From SZUA-265 sp966249405 (GTDB lineage Bacteria; Myxococcota_A; Polyangia; Polyangiales; Polyangiaceae), in contig CBINDO010000004.1 in the NCBI GenBank assembly GCA_966249405.1, positions 1 to 64,000 of the forward strand: a stretch of 64,000 bases of DNA. The letters are read 5' to 3'. This document shows positions 16,135-25,120 of the stretch, piece after piece. Each line of letters opens with the position of its first letter. Position 1 is the stretch's first letter. The notes below the pieces were generated by a model that was given only the letters and a program-made list of their open reading frames with translations, was not told the DNA's origin and ran no database searches. Position numbers and translations under genes: made by a program.

Positions 16135-18707
16135 ATGTTGCAAGAGTACCGTAAACACGTCGAAGAACGAAAGGCGCAGGGGGTTCCCCCGCTGCCTCTC
16201 AACACCAAACAAGTCGCTCAGCTCACTGAGCTCTTGGTCTCGCCGCCCGCCGGTGAAGAGGCTTTCTTGCTCGACCTGTTGACCGAGCGAGTGCCGCCGG
16301 GGGTCGACGAAGCAGCGAAGGTGAAAGCCGAGTTCCTGTCGAAGGTGGCCAAAGGTGCGGTGAAGAGCCCACTCGTGAGCCGTCAGGCGGCGGTCGAAAT
16401 TCTGGGTACGATGCTCGGCGGCTACAACGTCGAACCGCTCGTGGATGCGTTGAGCGACAGGGACTTGGGGCCCGTCGCGGCGGCGCAGTTGTCGAAGACG
16501 CTGCTCGTAGCGGCGTCTTTCGATCGCATCAAGGGTCTCGCCGATTCTGGTAACGCGCATGCCAAGGCCGTGTTGCAGTCGTGGGCCGACGGTGAGTGGT
16601 TCTCTTCGCGCAAGAAACTGCCAGAGAAGATCACCCTGACCGTGTTCAAGGTGACCGGAGAGACGAACACCGACGACTTGTCGCCGGCCCAGGACGCCTG
16701 GTCGCGACCGGACATCCCATTGCACGCGCTGGCGATGCTGAAAAATCCGCGCGAAGGCATCCACAACGCCATCGAACAAATCACGGAGCTGCAGAAGAAG
16801 GGCCACCCGTTGGTTTACGTCGGTGACGTCGTTGGAACCGGTTCCTCCCGCAAGAGCGCAACCAACAGCGTGCTCTGGTACATCGGCGACGACATCCCCA
16901 ACGTGCCGAACAAGAAGACGGGCGGATTCGTGCTCGGCGGTAAGGTGGCTCCAATCTTCTTCAACACCATGGAAGACGCCGGCGCGCTGCCGCTCGAGTG
17001 CGACGTGACCAAGATGGCGATGGGTGACGTCATCACTTTGCATACCTACGAAGGCAAGATCCGCAACGAGAAGGGCGAGGTCATCAGCACCTTCGAGCTC
17101 AAGAACGACGTGTTGCTCGACGAGGTCCAAGCGGGCGGCCGCATTCCCTTAATCATCGGTCGTGGTCTCACCGGTCGTGCCCGGGCGGCGCTCGGCCTCG
17201 GCCCGTCGACCTTGTTCCGCCAGCCCGTGCAGCCCAAGGACACCGGCAAGGGTTTCACGCTGGCGCAGAAAATCGTTGGCAAAGCGTGCGGGGTTCCCGG
17301 CGTCCGCCCGGGCCAATACTGCGAGCCCCACATGGGCAGCGTGGGCTCCCAAGACACCACGGGCCCCATGACGCGAGACGAACTCAAGGAGCTCGCGTGC
17401 CTCAAGTTTACGGCTGACCTCGTGATGCAGTCGTTCTGTCACACCGCCGCTTATCCCAAGGCGGTGGACATCGAGACGCACCATACGCTGCCCGAGTTCT
17501 TCATGGAGCGCGGCGGCATCGCGTTGCGCCCCGGCGACGGCATCATTCACTCGTGGCTCAACCGCATGTTGCTGCCGGACGAGGTGGGCACCGGTGGTGA
17601 CTCACACACTCGCTTCCCGATTGGCATCTCCTTCCCCGCGGGGTCGGGGCTCGTGGCCTTCGCCGCTGCACAGGGCGTCATCCCCCTCGACATGCCCGAG
17701 TCCGTGCTCGTGCGCTTCAAGGGTGAGATGCAACCTGGCGTCACGCTGCGGGACCTCGTCAACGCCATCCCGTGGGCGGCCCTTCAAACCGGCGATCTCA
17801 CGGTCGCCAAGCAAGGCAAGAAGAACATCTTCTCGGGTCGCATCATCGAGATCGAGGGTTTGCCGAATCTGAAGGTCGAGCAGGCGTTCGAGCTCAGCGA
17901 CGCGACAGCCGAACGCTCGGCGGCAGGCTGCACGATCCGGCTCGCGAAGGAACCGATCGAAGAGTACCTCAAGAGCAACGTCGTGATGCTGCGCTGGATG
18001 ATCGCCGAAGGTTACGGCGACAAGGCGACGCTCGAGAAGCGCGCACGCCAGATGGAGGAGTGGCTTGCCAACCCGGTGCTGCTGGCCCCCGACGCGGACG
18101 CCGAGTATCACAAGATCATCGAGATCGATCTGAACGAGATCAAGGAGCCGCTGCTCGCCTGCCCCAACGATCCGGACGACATCAAGAAACTCTCCGAAGT
18201 CCAGAATCGCAAGATCGACGAGGTCTTCATCGGTTCGTGCATGACGAACATCGGTCACTTCCGCGCCGCAGCCCGCCTGCTCAAGCAGTTCGGGGGTGAG
18301 GTTCCCACCCGCCTCTGGGTGGCTCCGCCCACGAAGATGGACAAGGACCAATTGATGGACGAGGGTCACTACAGCTCGTTCGCGCTGGCCGGCGCGCGCA
18401 CCGAGGTTCCCGGCTGTTCACTGTGCATGGGTAACCAAGCACGAGTCGGCGAAAACACGACGGTGGTTTCGACGTCGACGCGCAACTTCCCGAACCGTCT
18501 CGGCAAGGGCGCGGACGTATTCTTGGCTTCCGCCGAACTCGCGGCGGTGGCTTCGATCCTGGGCCGATTGCCGACCCCCGACGAGTACTTGAAGTACAGC
18601 AAGGGCCTCGATCCGATGTCGAAGGACATCTACCGTTACCTGAACTTCAACGAGCTCCCGCACTACACGAAACGCGCGGCCAAGGCGTCTTTGCCAGTCC
18701 TCGCTAA
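16135..18707 (+). CDS. acnB: Aconitate hydratase B, with an apparent 3' frameshift (no in-frame stop)
   Basis: This is the bifunctional TCA-cycle aconitase of the AcnB type: an N-terminal HEAT-like domain (MLQEYRKHVEERKAQG), then the swivel domain, then the three catalytic domains. The 4Fe-4S cysteines are in SCMTNIGHF and GCSLCMGNQ. Similarity runs to YRYLNFNELPHYT near residue 845. The reading frame then has no stop and continues through the terminator and antisense through fabF to 19587. One missing base near 18668 would restore YTE, as in the Escherichia coli C-terminus, and end the protein at the TAA at 18705-18707, about the normal length. The end given here assumes that frame change. 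Confidence 0.9.
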
Positions 18708-18732
18708 ACGTTGGCGTCGCTGCTCCGCTGCG

Positions 18733-18789
18733 ACGGCGCCCCAACGAAGAAGGCCCCTCAGCGAGGGGCCTTCTTCGTTGGGGCGCCGT
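18733..18789. terminator. 27-bp perfect inverted repeat between acnB and fabF
   Basis: Arms 18733-18759 and 18763-18789 are fully complementary with the 3-nt loop AGC. The core has GAAGAAGGCCCCTC on one arm. It abuts the fabF stop codon (18790-18792) and serves both converging genes. It also lies inside the uninterrupted acnB reading frame. Confidence 0.92.
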
Positions 18790-20043
18790 TCACACCTTGC
18801 CGACGACGAGGGCAGCGTTGGTCCCGCCGAAACCGAAGGAGTTCGACAGTGCGAAGTCGATCGCGTGCTGCTGAGCCTGCAAAGGCACGAGGTTGAACCC
18901 CGCCTCCGCCGGCGTGTGGAGGTTCAACGTCGGAGGAGCGACCTGGTCGCGGAGAGACAACACCGTGAAGATGGCCTCCACGGCGCCTGCAGCTCCCAGC
19001 AAGTGCCCGGTCGCCGACTTCGTCGACGACATGGGCAGCCGCCCGGTGTCGGAACCGACGAGCTTCTTCACCGCAGCCAGCTCGATGGGATCCCCGACCG
19101 GTGTAGACGTCGCGTGCGCGTTGAGATAACCGAGCGACGACACGTCCAGCTTGGCGTGGCCGAGGGCCGCTTTCATCGCACGGTACGCGCCGTCCCCCGT
19201 TGGCTCCGGCGCGCTCAAATGGAAGGCGTCCCCGGACAACCCGTAGCCGAGCACCTCGGCGAGAATCGGCGCTCCGCGACGCCGCGCGTGCTCGTACTCT
19301 TCGAGCACGACCACGCCTGCCCCTTCACCGAGAACGAAGCCGTCGCGATCGGCGTCCCAAGGGCGGGACGCCTCCGTGGGACGCTCGTTGAAGTGAGTGG
19401 ACAAGGCGCGCATGACGGCGAAACCAGCGATCGTGAGACGTTCGACCGCCCCTTCGCTACCCCCGGCCACCATGATGTCCGCGTCCCCAAATTGGATCAA
19501 GCGGGAGGCGTCGCCTATCGCGTGAGCCCCGGTCGCACAAGCCGTGACTACGGAGTGGTTCGGCCCGCGCAGCTGGTGGCGGATTGACACCATCCCCGAC
19601 GCTTCGTTGATGAGGGCGCGCGGGATGAAGTACGGCGAAATTCGCCGCGGCCCCTGCTCTTTCAGGATGATCGCGTTTTCGGCTATCGACATGAAGCCGC
19701 CGATCCCGGAGCCAATCAAGACCCCAGCGCGGGTTCTCTGTTCGTCCGTTAGGTCCGTGATACCAGCCATCTGGACCGCCTCGTCGGACGCAGCCATGGC
19801 GTAGAGCATGAAGTCTTCGACGCGGCGCTGCTCCTTCGGCGGCACGATGCGATTGGGGTCGAACTGGTGAGGCTCCGTGCCGCGCGGCACGACGCCGGCG
19901 ATCTGTGCCGGCAAATCCGCCACGTCGAATTGCTCGATGCGGGCGACGCCGCTGTGCCCAGCGAGTAAACGCCGCCAAGCGAAGTCCACTCCAACACCCA
20001 AAGGACTCACCAAACCCATACCGGTGACGACGACTCGTCTCAT
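18790..20043 (-). CDS. fabF: Beta-ketoacyl-ACP synthase II
   Basis: This 417-residue enzyme condenses malonyl-ACP with acyl-ACP in fatty-acid elongation. It opens with RRVVVTGMGLVSPLG. The catalytic Cys is in VVTACATGAHAIGDA, and the two catalytic His residues are in NAHATSTPVGDP and SATGHLLGAAGA. The ATG at 20043 was chosen over the upstream frame to 20130, which adds a non-homologous Arg/Ser-rich piece. A GGAG precedes it. No acpP or fabG is adjacent; the upstream neighbour is an HxlR regulator 83 bp away on the same strand. Confidence 0.95.
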   Translation of the reverse strand: MRRVVVTGMGLVSPLGVGVDFAWRRLLAGHSGVARIEQFDVADLPAQIAGVVPRGTEPHQFDPNRIVPPKEQRRVEDFMLYAMAASDEAVQMAGITDLTDEQRTRAGVLIGSGIGGFMSIAENAIILKEQGPRRISPYFIPRALINEASGMVSIRHQLRGPNHSVVTACATGAHAIGDASRLIQFGDADIMVAGGSEGAVERLTIAGFAVMRALSTHFNERPTEASRPWDADRDGFVLGEGAGVVVLEEYEHARRRGAPILAEVLGYGLSGDAFHLSAPEPTGDGAYRAMKAALGHAKLDVSSLGYLNAHATSTPVGDPIELAAVKKLVGSDTGRLPMSSTKSATGHLLGAAGAVEAIFTVLSLRDQVAPPTLNLHTPAEAGFNLVPLQAQQHAIDFALSNSFGFGGTNAALVVGKV

Positions 20044-20126
20044 TTTTCTACGTTCTCCATGTATTTGCGACTCGCGCGGACGGTGCCGACTACCGGACGG
20101 TTTGCGCGCGTCGCTCTCGGAAGCTC

Positions 20127-20627
20127 TCAATCCACGACGGGAAACACGGGCGCGTCTCGAAGGAGTTGCCTGAGCGGTGCGTCGGCAAGCGCGCCGGCCA
20201 CCAGCCGGAACGACCCAGGAGTGATTGGTTGCCCGCTCTCGGCGTCGGCAAGGATCGGCCGCAGCTCTAGACCTGTCGAACAGCTGATCGCGTGCAACGC
20301 ATCACCATCCGGCGACAGCCAGCGTTTGCCCCAAACCGTCAACGTGACGATCACGGGCATCAGATCGAGCCCCTTTTGCGTCAAGTGATACTCGTAACGT
20401 GCTGGTTTCGTACTGTAACGGCGGCGCTGCAAGATGCCATCGTCACACAGTTGACGAAGCCTACGGTTGAGCGTGGTGGGAGTGATTTTCAGGTTTTCCT
20501 GGAGGTCTGCAAATCGCCGCATGCCCAGGAACACATTCCTGATCACCAGCAGGTTCCACCACGGTCCGACTTGGTCCACGGCACGCGCCAACGGGCACGT
20601 ATGGTCGGCAAACGAAGTCGCTTCCAC
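20127..20627 (-). CDS. HxlR-family transcriptional regulator
   Basis: This 166-residue protein has the HxlR winged-helix signature: HTCPLARAVDQVGPWWNLLVIR, then GMRRFADLQENLKITPTTLNRRLRQL as recognition region, and a wing with YSTKPARYEYHLTQKG. The conserved Cys near residue 11 is present, which in some relatives senses thiol-reactive or oxidising compounds. The C-terminal 50 residues extend beyond the usual 110-120 residue domain. It lies upstream of fabF in the same direction and may be cotranscribed with it, though a regulatory link to fatty-acid synthesis is only a guess. Confidence 0.88.
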   Translation of the reverse strand: MEATSFADHTCPLARAVDQVGPWWNLLVIRNVFLGMRRFADLQENLKITPTTLNRRLRQLCDDGILQRRRYSTKPARYEYHLTQKGLDLMPVIVTLTVWGKRWLSPDGDALHAISCSTGLELRPILADAESGQPITPGSFRLVAGALADAPLRQLLRDAPVFPVVD

Positions 20628-20741
20628 GTAGCACGTGATCTAGTGCAGTAACTAGCATCATGCAAGCATCTTCTCGGGATAACATGAAACAGGCCGCCCA
20701 CCGGCCGTGCTCGGACTGTCCGAGGTTCAGCTAGTTTCGAG

Positions 20742-22277
20742 TCATTCGGGTTGGGTCGCTGTGACCGTGTCGTTGACGATCCAGTCCGTGTCTTCGATGG
20801 CCGTGGCGTCGGGCCAAGTGATGCGGACTTTGTCGAAAGCCGAAGTCGAACCGAGACCGAAATGCACCGACGGACTAGCGGACAGGAATGGTTGGCCCGA
20901 AGCGAAGAAGTGACGTTCGACTTTCTTCTTGCCGACGTTGACCTCGACGGTCGTGCCCAACGCCGCCGCGTTGCCGTCGGTACCTACGAAACGAAAGTCG
21001 AAGTAGTTGCCACCCTCGACTTCGAGTGGTTCGAGCCGGTTGAGGTACAAGCCCGTCCCCTTCTTGCCTGCGGTGAGAAGGTCGACGTCCCCATCGTTGT
21101 CGAGGTCGACGCAGACGAGGCTCGAAATGGGTAACTCCGATCCTGGCGCGAGTTCCACACCGTCGGCAAACGTGGACTTGCTGGTTCCCAGTTTGACCAC
21201 GATGTCACTAGAGGCGGAGAGCACGTCGAGCCGGCCGTCGTTGTCGAAGTCTTCGACGCACCCGAGCCCGCCCACGCCCAGCCCGTTCACGGCGCTTTCC
21301 GCGTCGAATTCGCCAGCGGAATCGTTCTCGAAGACTCGAGTTTCCTCGTCGGAGTAGCGGAACCAATCGACGTCGCCGTCGTTGTCGTAATCGATGAACG
21401 CCACACCCGTCACGTCCAAGTCATCCTCCGCCAAAAGCCGGAACCTGAACGAGTCCGGCAGCTCCGGGGGCTGCACGGTGGGAACGTCTGCGTCCAAGCC
21501 CGCATCGAGGACCAAGGATGACGAGGCCCCCGCATCGCCGGCATCGGGTTGCGGCTCGAGTTGCTCCAGCCAGCCAGTGCCGACTCCGGGAATACCGGCG
21601 ACGATGTCCCAGCGACCATCGCCATTGACGTCCGTTGGTTGCAGGAACGGCGCCTGCTGGCCTGCGCCGGTGGGCGTGAAACGTTGCTCGTGGGCCAGCG
21701 TGTACTTCCCACCCTCCGCGCCGAGTAGTACGTAGAGGTGAACGCCCGTCTCGTCGCCGCCGTCCGCCTCGGTACTCTCACCGGAGAGCACGAAATCGAG
21801 TCTGCCGTCGCGGTTGACGTCGAGCGTGACGAACGCCGTCAGCGGCGCCAGCACCGGCAACGCGAGGGATTGTTCCGAGTACTCGTCGACGCTATCGGCG
21901 TGGAACCGCCGCAACACTCCGTCGGCGTCGATGACCAACAAGTCCGCGCACTGGTCGCCGGTCAGGTCCAACCACGCGGCTTGACGGATCGGTCCGCCCG
22001 GAACTCCGGCCAACTTCAGCGGCTGGCTGAGCCCCTGGCCTGCGATCGCGATGTTAATGTAGGGAGCGCCTTCCCCCCACGTGAGGACGTCCAACCACGA
22101 GTCGTCGTTGGCGTCGGCGACGAACACCTTCGCGGCGGGGTCAGCCTCTTCCGTTATCAGAATCGGGCTCGAGAAGCGGAAGCTCGGAGGCGTAGGTGCA
22201 GGTCCAGAGCTCTCGGCGCAACTCGCGACGCCCAAGCAAAATCCAGCAGTCGAAAGGGCACGTCGAACGACACTCAT
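20742..22277 (-). CDS. VCBS/FG-GAP repeat lipoprotein with ASPIC/UnbV domain
   Basis: This 511-residue secreted protein has a signal peptide ending in VASC. Several FG-GAP/VCBS blades follow, each with an Asp-rich calcium-binding loop (VADANDDSWLDVL, TLDVNRDGRLDFVL, DVNGDGRWDIVAG, DFDNDGRLDVLS, DLDNDGDVDLLT), forming an integrin-alpha-like propeller. The C-terminal 80 residues match the ASPIC/UnbV domain (GSTSAFDKVRITWPDATA). It is probably displayed on the cell surface, possibly in adhesion or carbohydrate binding. Its divergent neighbour is a zinc-ribbon membrane protein. Confidence 0.82.
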   Translation of the reverse strand: MSVVRRALSTAGFCLGVASCAESSGPAPTPPSFRFSSPILITEEADPAAKVFVADANDDSWLDVLTWGEGAPYINIAIAGQGLSQPLKLAGVPGGPIRQAAWLDLTGDQCADLLVIDADGVLRRFHADSVDEYSEQSLALPVLAPLTAFVTLDVNRDGRLDFVLSGESTEADGGDETGVHLYVLLGAEGGKYTLAHEQRFTPTGAGQQAPFLQPTDVNGDGRWDIVAGIPGVGTGWLEQLEPQPDAGDAGASSSLVLDAGLDADVPTVQPPELPDSFRFRLLAEDDLDVTGVAFIDYDNDGDVDWFRYSDEETRVFENDSAGEFDAESAVNGLGVGGLGCVEDFDNDGRLDVLSASSDIVVKLGTSKSTFADGVELAPGSELPISSLVCVDLDNDGDVDLLTAGKKGTGLYLNRLEPLEVEGGNYFDFRFVGTDGNAAALGTTVEVNVGKKKVERHFFASGQPFLSASPSVHFGLGSTSAFDKVRITWPDATAIEDTDWIVNDTVTATQPE

Positions 22278-22428
22278 ACGCCGCGTGATGCCCTGGCCAC
22301 GACGCGGAGCGCAAGCCGATTGCCCAGCGTTTGCGCAGATTTCGGTGTGTACAGCGCGGTGTGCTCTGGGCCATCGCAGCCTGGGTCGATTGCTACCCGG
22401 CTGGCGAACCTGCTACACCCGTCGCGGC

Positions 22429-23700
22429 ATGACGGCCGCGTACCTGCTGACGACCTTGGGACTCGTCCCCTACTTTGCTTCGCGAGCGCTACTGCCGCTG
22501 TTCATGACGGCATTGATGCTCCGGCTCGGCACCGAATGGGCGTTCGTCGCTCCGCTCATGGGCGTACCTTTCGTGGCCGATCTGCCGCACTGGGCAACGT
22601 CCAACGTCGCGCTGGCCAGCCTCGGCGTCGGCGCGGCGATCGAGGCGGTACTCATGCGCGAACCCGCGTTGCGCGAGAAGTTGTCGCTGACCGACGCGGA
22701 GCTGAAAGCCGTGTTGGCGTTGCTCTTGTGCTTGGTTTTGGCCCCCGAGGCTCGCGGGCAGTCCGCGCCGTCTGGAGCGGGCCTGCATCCGACCCCTCTT
22801 CACGGCGTCGCTTGGCTGGGAGCAAGCACCGGTCAGTACGTGTGGTCGGCGCTGGTAGGAGCCTGCGTATTGGTGGTGTCTCGCAGTCGAAACCGCTTCT
22901 ACGACTGGCTCGCGAAGCTGGACGAGGACGACGATCTCGGCGTTCAGCGCGTCCTCGCATGGTTGGAGGACGCGCTCGGCGTGCTCGGTGTCGTGACCGT
23001 TTTCATCGTGCCGCTGCTAGCGGGTGCGGCGGCGCTAGGTGCGTTGGCGTGCAGCCTGCTCGTGGCGCGTCGCTTGCGGCGGCAACGCGCCACTGACCAG
23101 AGGCCGTGCGTCGAGTGCGGCACCCCGATCGAGGCCTGCGCGCCCCATTGTCCTTCGTGTCGCACGGCGCAACCGTCACCTCGCGCCGTAGGTTTACTCG
23201 GAACAATCTCGGCTCGGGCTGCGTCGCCGGAGCATCCACTGCAGCTCATCCGGAGCAAACGCTGCACGTATTGTGGAACACGGCTGCGTGGCGCGGGGGT
23301 CGAGGTCCGTTGCCAGCGCTGCGGAACCCCAGCGTTTTCCTCCCGCCAAGCCGTAGAGGCGTACCTGCAGTCCATCTCGCGGGACGTCCCCGCCACCGTC
23401 CTGACCATGGCCGCCTGCGGAGCCGTTCCGGTGTTCGGATTGTTCGCGGGTGTGCTGTACTTACGACTGACGTTATTGGCCGCCATACGTCAATACACGC
23501 CCATATCGACGCGCGTCTTCGGGCGTTGGTTACTGCGCGGAGTAAACGGCATCCTGCTGCTACTCCAACCGGTCCCGCTGCTCGGTATGGTGACGCTGCC
23601 GCTGACGGCGCTCACAAACACCTGGTTCTACACCACACGATTGAAGCGCGCCGCGACTCAGCTCAAACCCAAAGATTACAGTGAGACGTTGCGACGATGA
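22429..23700 (+). CDS. Integral membrane protein with zinc ribbons, DUF4126-like N-terminus
   Basis: This protein has about 423 residues. Hydrophobic helices occur near residues 5-30, 45-70, 80-105, 130-150 and 180-210. A cytosolic segment then has two C-x2-C pairs (CVECGTPIEACAPHCPSC) and a second ribbon (CTYCGTRLRGAGVEVRCQRC), followed by two or three more membrane helices. The N-terminal half resembles DUF4126 membrane proteins. The frame is open from 22081, but the upstream part overlaps the divergent VCBS gene, so the ATG at 22429 is preferred. I do not recognise a function. The paired zinc ribbons could bind nucleic acid or a protein partner. Confidence 0.72.
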   Translation: MTAAYLLTTLGLVPYFASRALLPLFMTALMLRLGTEWAFVAPLMGVPFVADLPHWATSNVALASLGVGAAIEAVLMREPALREKLSLTDAELKAVLALLLCLVLAPEARGQSAPSGAGLHPTPLHGVAWLGASTGQYVWSALVGACVLVVSRSRNRFYDWLAKLDEDDDLGVQRVLAWLEDALGVLGVVTVFIVPLLAGAAALGALACSLLVARRLRRQRATDQRPCVECGTPIEACAPHCPSCRTAQPSPRAVGLLGTISARAASPEHPLQLIRSKRCTYCGTRLRGAGVEVRCQRCGTPAFSSRQAVEAYLQSISRDVPATVLTMAACGAVPVFGLFAGVLYLRLTLLAAIRQYTPISTRVFGRWLLRGVNGILLLLQPVPLLGMVTLPLTALTNTWFYTTRLKRAATQLKPKDYSETLRR

Positions 23701-23704
23701 GGAG

Positions 23705-23723
23705 GTGAGCCACCCCCGCTCAC
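23705..23723. terminator. Small hairpin between convergent stop codons
   Basis: GTGAGC (23705-23710) pairs with GCTCAC (23718-23723) over a 7-nt C-rich loop, between stops at 23700 and 23720. The stem is only 6 bp with no T-tract, so function is doubtful. Confidence 0.3.
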
Positions 23724-24490
23724 GTCAACAGCAACGGCTTTTGTTCTGGCCACGACAAGAGTTCGATGCTCCCGTGGTCGAGCTTGACGTACGATCCGCC
23801 GCGCACCCAGTTGCCGGCGTTCACATATCGCCTACCTGGCCCCAATTGCACGTCCTCGGGCTTGTGCGTGTGACCGAACACGACGACGTCGAAACCACGC
23901 TGGAGCAGCATGTCCGCGGCCTCGTAGTACACGCTCTGCTCGACGCGGTCATTGCGAAAGCCGGCCTTGATGCGTTGCTTGACGTCCTCGTACCAGCTCC
24001 AGACTCGATACACGTCGGGGTAGAGATGGAGCAACGGTCCAACGAGCCGGGTGAGACGCTCGTACAACGCCGGGTGTTTGACGAACGAGGGATCGTAGAG
24101 GTGACCGTGTTCGATGCGCACCCGCAGGTCGCCGGTAGTCACGTTGAGGAACGGCGTGATCTCGATTTGGCCAGACGCGACCGCGCCCCGCGTGAAGGTG
24201 CTGATGAACTTCTCGAGCACGATGTCGTGATTACCCACGACGTAAAACACCCGCAGCCCTGCGTCGAGGTGCGCGCGCAGACGTCGCATCACGTCGACCG
24301 AATCGTGCGCCAAGCTCGCGAAGCTCGCCTGCAGGATTTCGAAGCCGTCGCCATTGATGCACAGGTCGAAGCCTTGGGTACGCGCGTAGTCGAAGAAGTG
24401 CAGCAACGTCTGTGACGCCTTGCTGAACGGGTTCCCGACGTGCAGGTCGGAGATCACCAACATCCGCTGCTGCGACGTCTCGATGATCAT
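23720..24490 (-). CDS. Calcineurin-like metallophosphoesterase (LpxH-like)
   Basis: This 256-residue protein has all five metallophosphoesterase motifs: D-x-H in ISDLHVG, GD in NGDGFEI, GNHD in VVGNHDI, H in EHGHLYD, and GHTH in FGHTHKPED. Sequence order and size resemble UDP-2,3-diacylglucosamine hydrolases of lipid A synthesis, but the second block reads GDGFE rather than the usual GDLFD type, so the substrate is uncertain. The ATG at 24490 is used; a second Met (MLVISDLH) is 9 codons in. It follows a cyclic-nucleotide-binding gene on the same strand, and the 75 bp between them carry a repeat copy. Confidence 0.82.
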   Translation of the reverse strand: MIIETSQQRMLVISDLHVGNPFSKASQTLLHFFDYARTQGFDLCINGDGFEILQASFASLAHDSVDVMRRLRAHLDAGLRVFYVVGNHDIVLEKFISTFTRGAVASGQIEITPFLNVTTGDLRVRIEHGHLYDPSFVKHPALYERLTRLVGPLLHLYPDVYRVWSWYEDVKQRIKAGFRNDRVEQSVYYEAADMLLQRGFDVVVFGHTHKPEDVQLGPGRRYVNAGNWVRGGSYVKLDHGSIELLSWPEQKPLLLT

Positions 24491-24508
24491 GAGTGCTCGA
24501 CCGCCTGG

Positions 24509-24553
24509 GGTTGGGCCCAGCCCGTGCGCGGCACCTGGCGGCTCCCTCCCACC
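24509..24553 (-). repeat. Interspersed intergenic repeat, copy C (inverted)
   Basis: On the minus strand the order is GGTGGGAGGGAGCCG, a spacer of about 17 nt, then GCTGGGCCCAACC, matching copy D in both blocks. It fills most of the gap between the cyclic-nucleotide-binding gene and the metallophosphoesterase gene. Confidence 0.65.
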
Positions 24554-24565
24554 CCGTCACGAACG

Positions 24566-25027
24566 TCAACCCTCACTGCGTCGCCCCCCTTCGGCCATGT
24601 ACAACAACGAGTCGCGGCGCCCGCTCGCGACGGCAGGCGCCGGGGCGGGGTGCGCGGCGCTGGTGAGCAGTCGCGCGTTGAGCGTTCGAACGCGTCCACT
24701 CAGGCGCCGCAACAGCTCGAACGCGAACGTCGGATCGCGACGCAAGCGCACGAGCAGCGCACCGGCGCTCAACACCAACACGCGTGTATCACCCACGGCC
24801 TCGGCGCTCGCGTCGCGGGGGAGCCCTTCGAGGACGCTCATCTCGCCGAAGAAGTCCCCCTTGTCCAACGTCGCCAGTTCCAGGACCGCGCCGGCCGCGC
24901 CTTTGAAAATCCGCACCCTGCCGCTCTGGATGACGTACATCTCCTGGCTGACCTCGCCTTCACGGCAAATCAGAGTTCCCCCGTCGTATTCTCGCTCCAC
25001 TTCACCCTGGCGACCGCGACTGCTCAC
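24566..25027 (-). CDS. Cyclic-nucleotide-binding domain protein
   Basis: This single-domain protein of 153 residues has a cNMP-binding beta-roll at about 12-120. Visible motifs are ICREGEVSQEMYVIQSGRV and the phosphate-binding cassette GDFFGEMSVLEGLPRDASAEA, with Glu but with Asp-Ala where cAMP-binding members usually have Arg-Ser/Thr-Ala. Ligand specificity is therefore uncertain. The C-terminal tail is Ala/Pro-rich and disordered, with no DNA-binding helix-turn-helix, so this is not a Crp-type regulator. It is likely cotranscribed with the downstream phosphoesterase and divergent from hisD. Confidence 0.85.
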   Translation of the reverse strand: MSSRGRQGEVEREYDGGTLICREGEVSQEMYVIQSGRVRIFKGAAGAVLELATLDKGDFFGEMSVLEGLPRDASAEAVGDTRVLVLSAGALLVRLRRDPTFAFELLRRLSGRVRTLNARLLTSAAHPAPAPAVASGRRDSLLYMAEGGRRSEG

Positions 25028-25120
25028 CGTTCCAGTCTACCGGCTAGGCTTCGCGAAATGTACGAAAGTTGCGACAGTTTGCCTGTCGACCCCGTCAAAT
25101 CGCGTTAAAAGGCCAGCCCG

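Noticed and set aside
18708..19587. The acnB frame continuing for about 290 codons into fabF antisense
   Set aside because: The added translation is Arg-rich and not homologous to aconitase. It reads the terminator and the antisense strand of fabF, so it is not a real extension.
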